Shown here one piece after another: positions 62,027-64,000 of a DNA stretch of 64,000 bases. Made by a program: the position numbers and the translations under genes. The stretch's first letter is position 1; each line of letters opens with the position of its first letter. The DNA lies in contig SADC01000031.1 of NCBI GenBank assembly GCA_004194705.1, positions 248,001 through 312,000 of the forward strand, given 5' to 3'. This stretch comes from Ditylenchus dipsaci. Taxonomy: Eukaryota; Nematoda; Chromadorea; Rhabditida; Anguinidae. The notes under the pieces are model-generated. The model was not told the origin of the DNA, did not search any database, and saw only the letters and a program-made list of their open reading frames with translations.

Positions 62027-62925
62027 ATGGCTATTTCTCAACTATTTATTCTTGTGCTTTTAAACGGTTTAGTGTATGTTTCTGGAATTGAGCTGTCATT
62101 GGATATTTTCAAGGATAAATCAACTTCTTCACTTAAAGCTCGCCCTTCCAACCCACAACCCTTGAGCCCAATCTATTAACCAGTCCACAATCCACTCTAC
62201 CAGTCAATCCACTCTAATCCACTCTACTAGTCAATGGCTCTGAAGATGAAGGTGAATGTCAGTCTCGATGCTGATGTTCATGCCCTACACTTCGTTGCTA
62301 CCCGTGTGACCCTTGCTCAGCTTGGAGCAACCATTCCAAAGTCAGAGATGCAATCAAGGGTCTGATCGTGGTGTTCTTGCAAGTGCGTGACAGCTTGACT
62401 GCAGATGTCTTGCCTTTAGATTTGGAAGCTGTTTTGGATGGCAAGATAGAGGCTGCAGTGATGGCTGGACAGCCACTTACTCTGGTCGACATTCTGGCAG
62501 CTCTCAATTTCAATGGCAATGTGGATCTATCAGGACTAGTTGGAGGTTTAAATAACTTAAGTGAATAATTTTTACAACATTTTGTTTTAGTTGTTGTTGG
62601 AGTAATAGAAGCAGTGCTCAACATCTTGCTTGGTGTGCTGTTCCACTTATTTTGTATTCCTGTTCACTTTAAATTTTCTGGGCTTTTTTAGTATTGCAGC
62701 TATATTGATGCTACTATTTCTGCTTTATTGAACCTAGACATATCCGACATCGATTTGGATATTTCAGCAACTGTAACCAGTCTAATAGAAGCCTTGCTTA
62801 AAGCTAAAATTAATTTGCTGGGATTGGATGCTAAGATATTGGCTGATGTCTTGGATAGAATTAATGCAGATGTAGCAGCTAAAGTGATAATCGATGTGGC
62901 TGCTATACTAGGTTTGTTCATATAA
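62027..62925 (+). CDS. Secreted Leu/Ile/Asp-rich protein of unknown function
   Basis: From 62027 a 20-residue signal peptide (MAISQLFILVLLNGLVYVSG) leads to a short Ser/Pro-rich region. Further coding blocks lie at about 62,305-62,555 (starting near SKVRDAIKGLIVVF), 62,591-62,640 and 62,700-62,911 (LDISDIDLDISATVTSL, DAKILADVLDRINADV). Plausible introns are GTGAAT..CTCAG (about 62,252-62,335) and GTGAAT..TTTTAG (about 62,562-62,590). The junction near 62,160-62,240, with repeated TCCACTCTA words, is unresolved: a stop at 62177 must be spliced out or is a base error. The blocks repeat amphipathic Leu/Ile/Val-Asp patterns, like a helical or fibrous secreted protein. I recognise no family. The 3' end may lie further downstream. 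Confidence 0.5.
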
Positions 62926-63083
62926 AAATATAAAAACCATTGCGCATTATAGTTGGGCAGAAACCCTCGTGGCTAGCATTATAAAGTAGGATTTCTTCAC
63001 ATGTTTGTGAGAAATACCTCAGAAATCGTACGGTCTTTTCCCTATCCTCCCTTGTGAGTTTATGCGCCGTTTTGGATCAGAGA

Positions 63084-63258
63084 CAGGGTGACCAAAGTAA
63101 CACCTTTAGGTGGCATTTGCCACCTTGTTGAAATTTCGCCACCTTTTTGAAAAGTGAAAGGTGGTATTTTTTCAACAGTGTTCTAGATTTTTTTGTCTTA
63201 AATTCCACCTTTCGGAAAAAATTTGCCACCTTTTTCGTAATTTGAGTTGGTCACCCTG
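63084..63258. repeat. hAT-type MITE with 8-bp target duplication
   Basis: CAGGGTGACCAAA at the left and TTGGTCACCCTG at the right, flanked by ATCAGAGA at 63076-63083 and 63259-63266. The interior repeats TTTGCCACCTTTTT. Confidence 0.8.
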
Positions 63259-63519
63259 ATCAGAGAAGTAAATGCTCTTCGGTCACTTTTGGAGCAGAAA
63301 CGAAGATATTTAAAGCTGCTTCTAAAGCAGTCTAAAATATGTTTTTTAATTACTCTTTTAACTTACAGACAAATCGTGTTGTTCGATTCAGTATTTTTTG
63401 CGAGATCGGCTTTAATATTCTACCAGGATATTGCAGTCCATTGTTTCGTTTGGTAAGGCTTTATATTGTAATTAGTTAGTGTTTAAAAGTGTTTAGGTTG
63501 TTGGAAAATCCTCAACCTT

Positions 63520-63640
63520 TTTTCAGGACCGGCAAAATCAGAATCATTGGTGAATCACATTTGGCAAAAGACTTCGAAAATTGAGGTAAAAATAAGTGTC
63601 GGATCCTAGGCTGGAACGAACTTTTGGGGTGCTCAAAATT
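63520..63640. repeat. Fragment of a larger pogo-type MITE
   Basis: GACCGGCAAAATCAGAATC, CTTCGAAAATTGAGG and GAACGAACTTTTGGGG match the right halves of 31076-31368 and 52531-52960. Confidence 0.55.
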
Positions 63641-64000
63641 TCAAAAATTTAAAATTGGCGCCTTTTGAATTTAAAAGGAATAAGGGCTGTATAGGGAGGG
63701 GAATGGATAAAAAGGGCCACTTTTATGGCAAAATGATAAAAAAAAAGTAGATGATTGTATTTTTTTGGCTGTCTTACCATGTTTTTCAACTCGAGCCATG
63801 GCAAAAAGAGACTCTATATGCATTTTTCGATCAAGAGTAATTCTCGGAATCATGTCTAAGGTAAGTGAGTGCACGCATCTCTAACTCTCAAGCCACCTGC
63901 ACCCCTTCGGTGTATAATGTCAAAAGACGATTTTTGCTTGGTACCACCAAAAATGCAACAAATTACATGTATGTCTCAGAGTCTACTTTTTATCCTTGAT
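63640..64000. repeat. Family B foldback, left arm, cut by the window end
   Basis: TTTAAAATTGGCGCCTTTTG, GGAATAAGGGCTGTATAGGG and GAATCATGTCTAAGGTAAGT match 6,500-6,720 in the same order. Confidence 0.65.

Overview
The window is AT-rich nuclear DNA from an animal. It has split genes, many introns of only 43-50 nt, secreted and membrane proteases, and a heavy load of eukaryotic DNA transposons, MITEs and one LTR retroelement. The short introns and the look of the small secreted protein at 58 kb would fit a nematode-like or other small ecdysozoan genome, but this is a low-confidence guess. I see no bacterial operon, rRNA, CRISPR array or convincing functional tRNA.

Minus strand, 34.5 kb down to base 3: one long gene. 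Its exons splice in frame into a single predicted polypeptide of about 3,240 residues: a short N-terminal tail, one transmembrane helix, then four complete tandem M13 (neprilysin-like) zinc metallopeptidase modules joined by Pro/Thr-rich linkers. Each linker carries a short phase-1 intron, so each module is a symmetric duplicable unit. Modules 2-4 keep every recognisable catalytic residue. Module 1 has Asp in place of the third zinc-ligand Glu. The stop codon lies next to the last module's terminal CxVW-type motif, so the gene appears to end inside the window. Its introns are filled with palindromic MITEs, a fossil Harbinger element and a small gag-protease LTR element.

34.5-46 kb is intergenic and made of transposon remains: foldback elements, pogo-type MITEs, a Mutator-like fossil and a nearly intact ISXO2/Merlin-like transposon.

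Plus strand, 46.1-54.2 kb: two tandem trypsin-fold (S1A) serine protease genes with related signal/propeptide exons. The first looks like a normal secreted zymogen. The second lacks a canonical activation site, has Asn in place of the oxyanion-hole Gly, and carries a Thr-rich C-terminal tail.

54.2-64 kb: repeat-rich DNA with a pogo/Tigger transposase fossil, a small two-exon secreted protein (58.2 kb), a Tc1/mariner-type element with an open but N-terminally truncated transposase (59.5-60.5 kb), a 16-bp tandem repeat, and a secreted Leu/Ile/Asp-rich protein of unknown function (62 kb) with a TATA box.

Several otherwise open genes need one extra base at a short homopolymer to stay in frame. 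I read this as assembly under-calling rather than decay. All gene models come from splice signals and module-to-module comparison by eye, with no transcript or database support.
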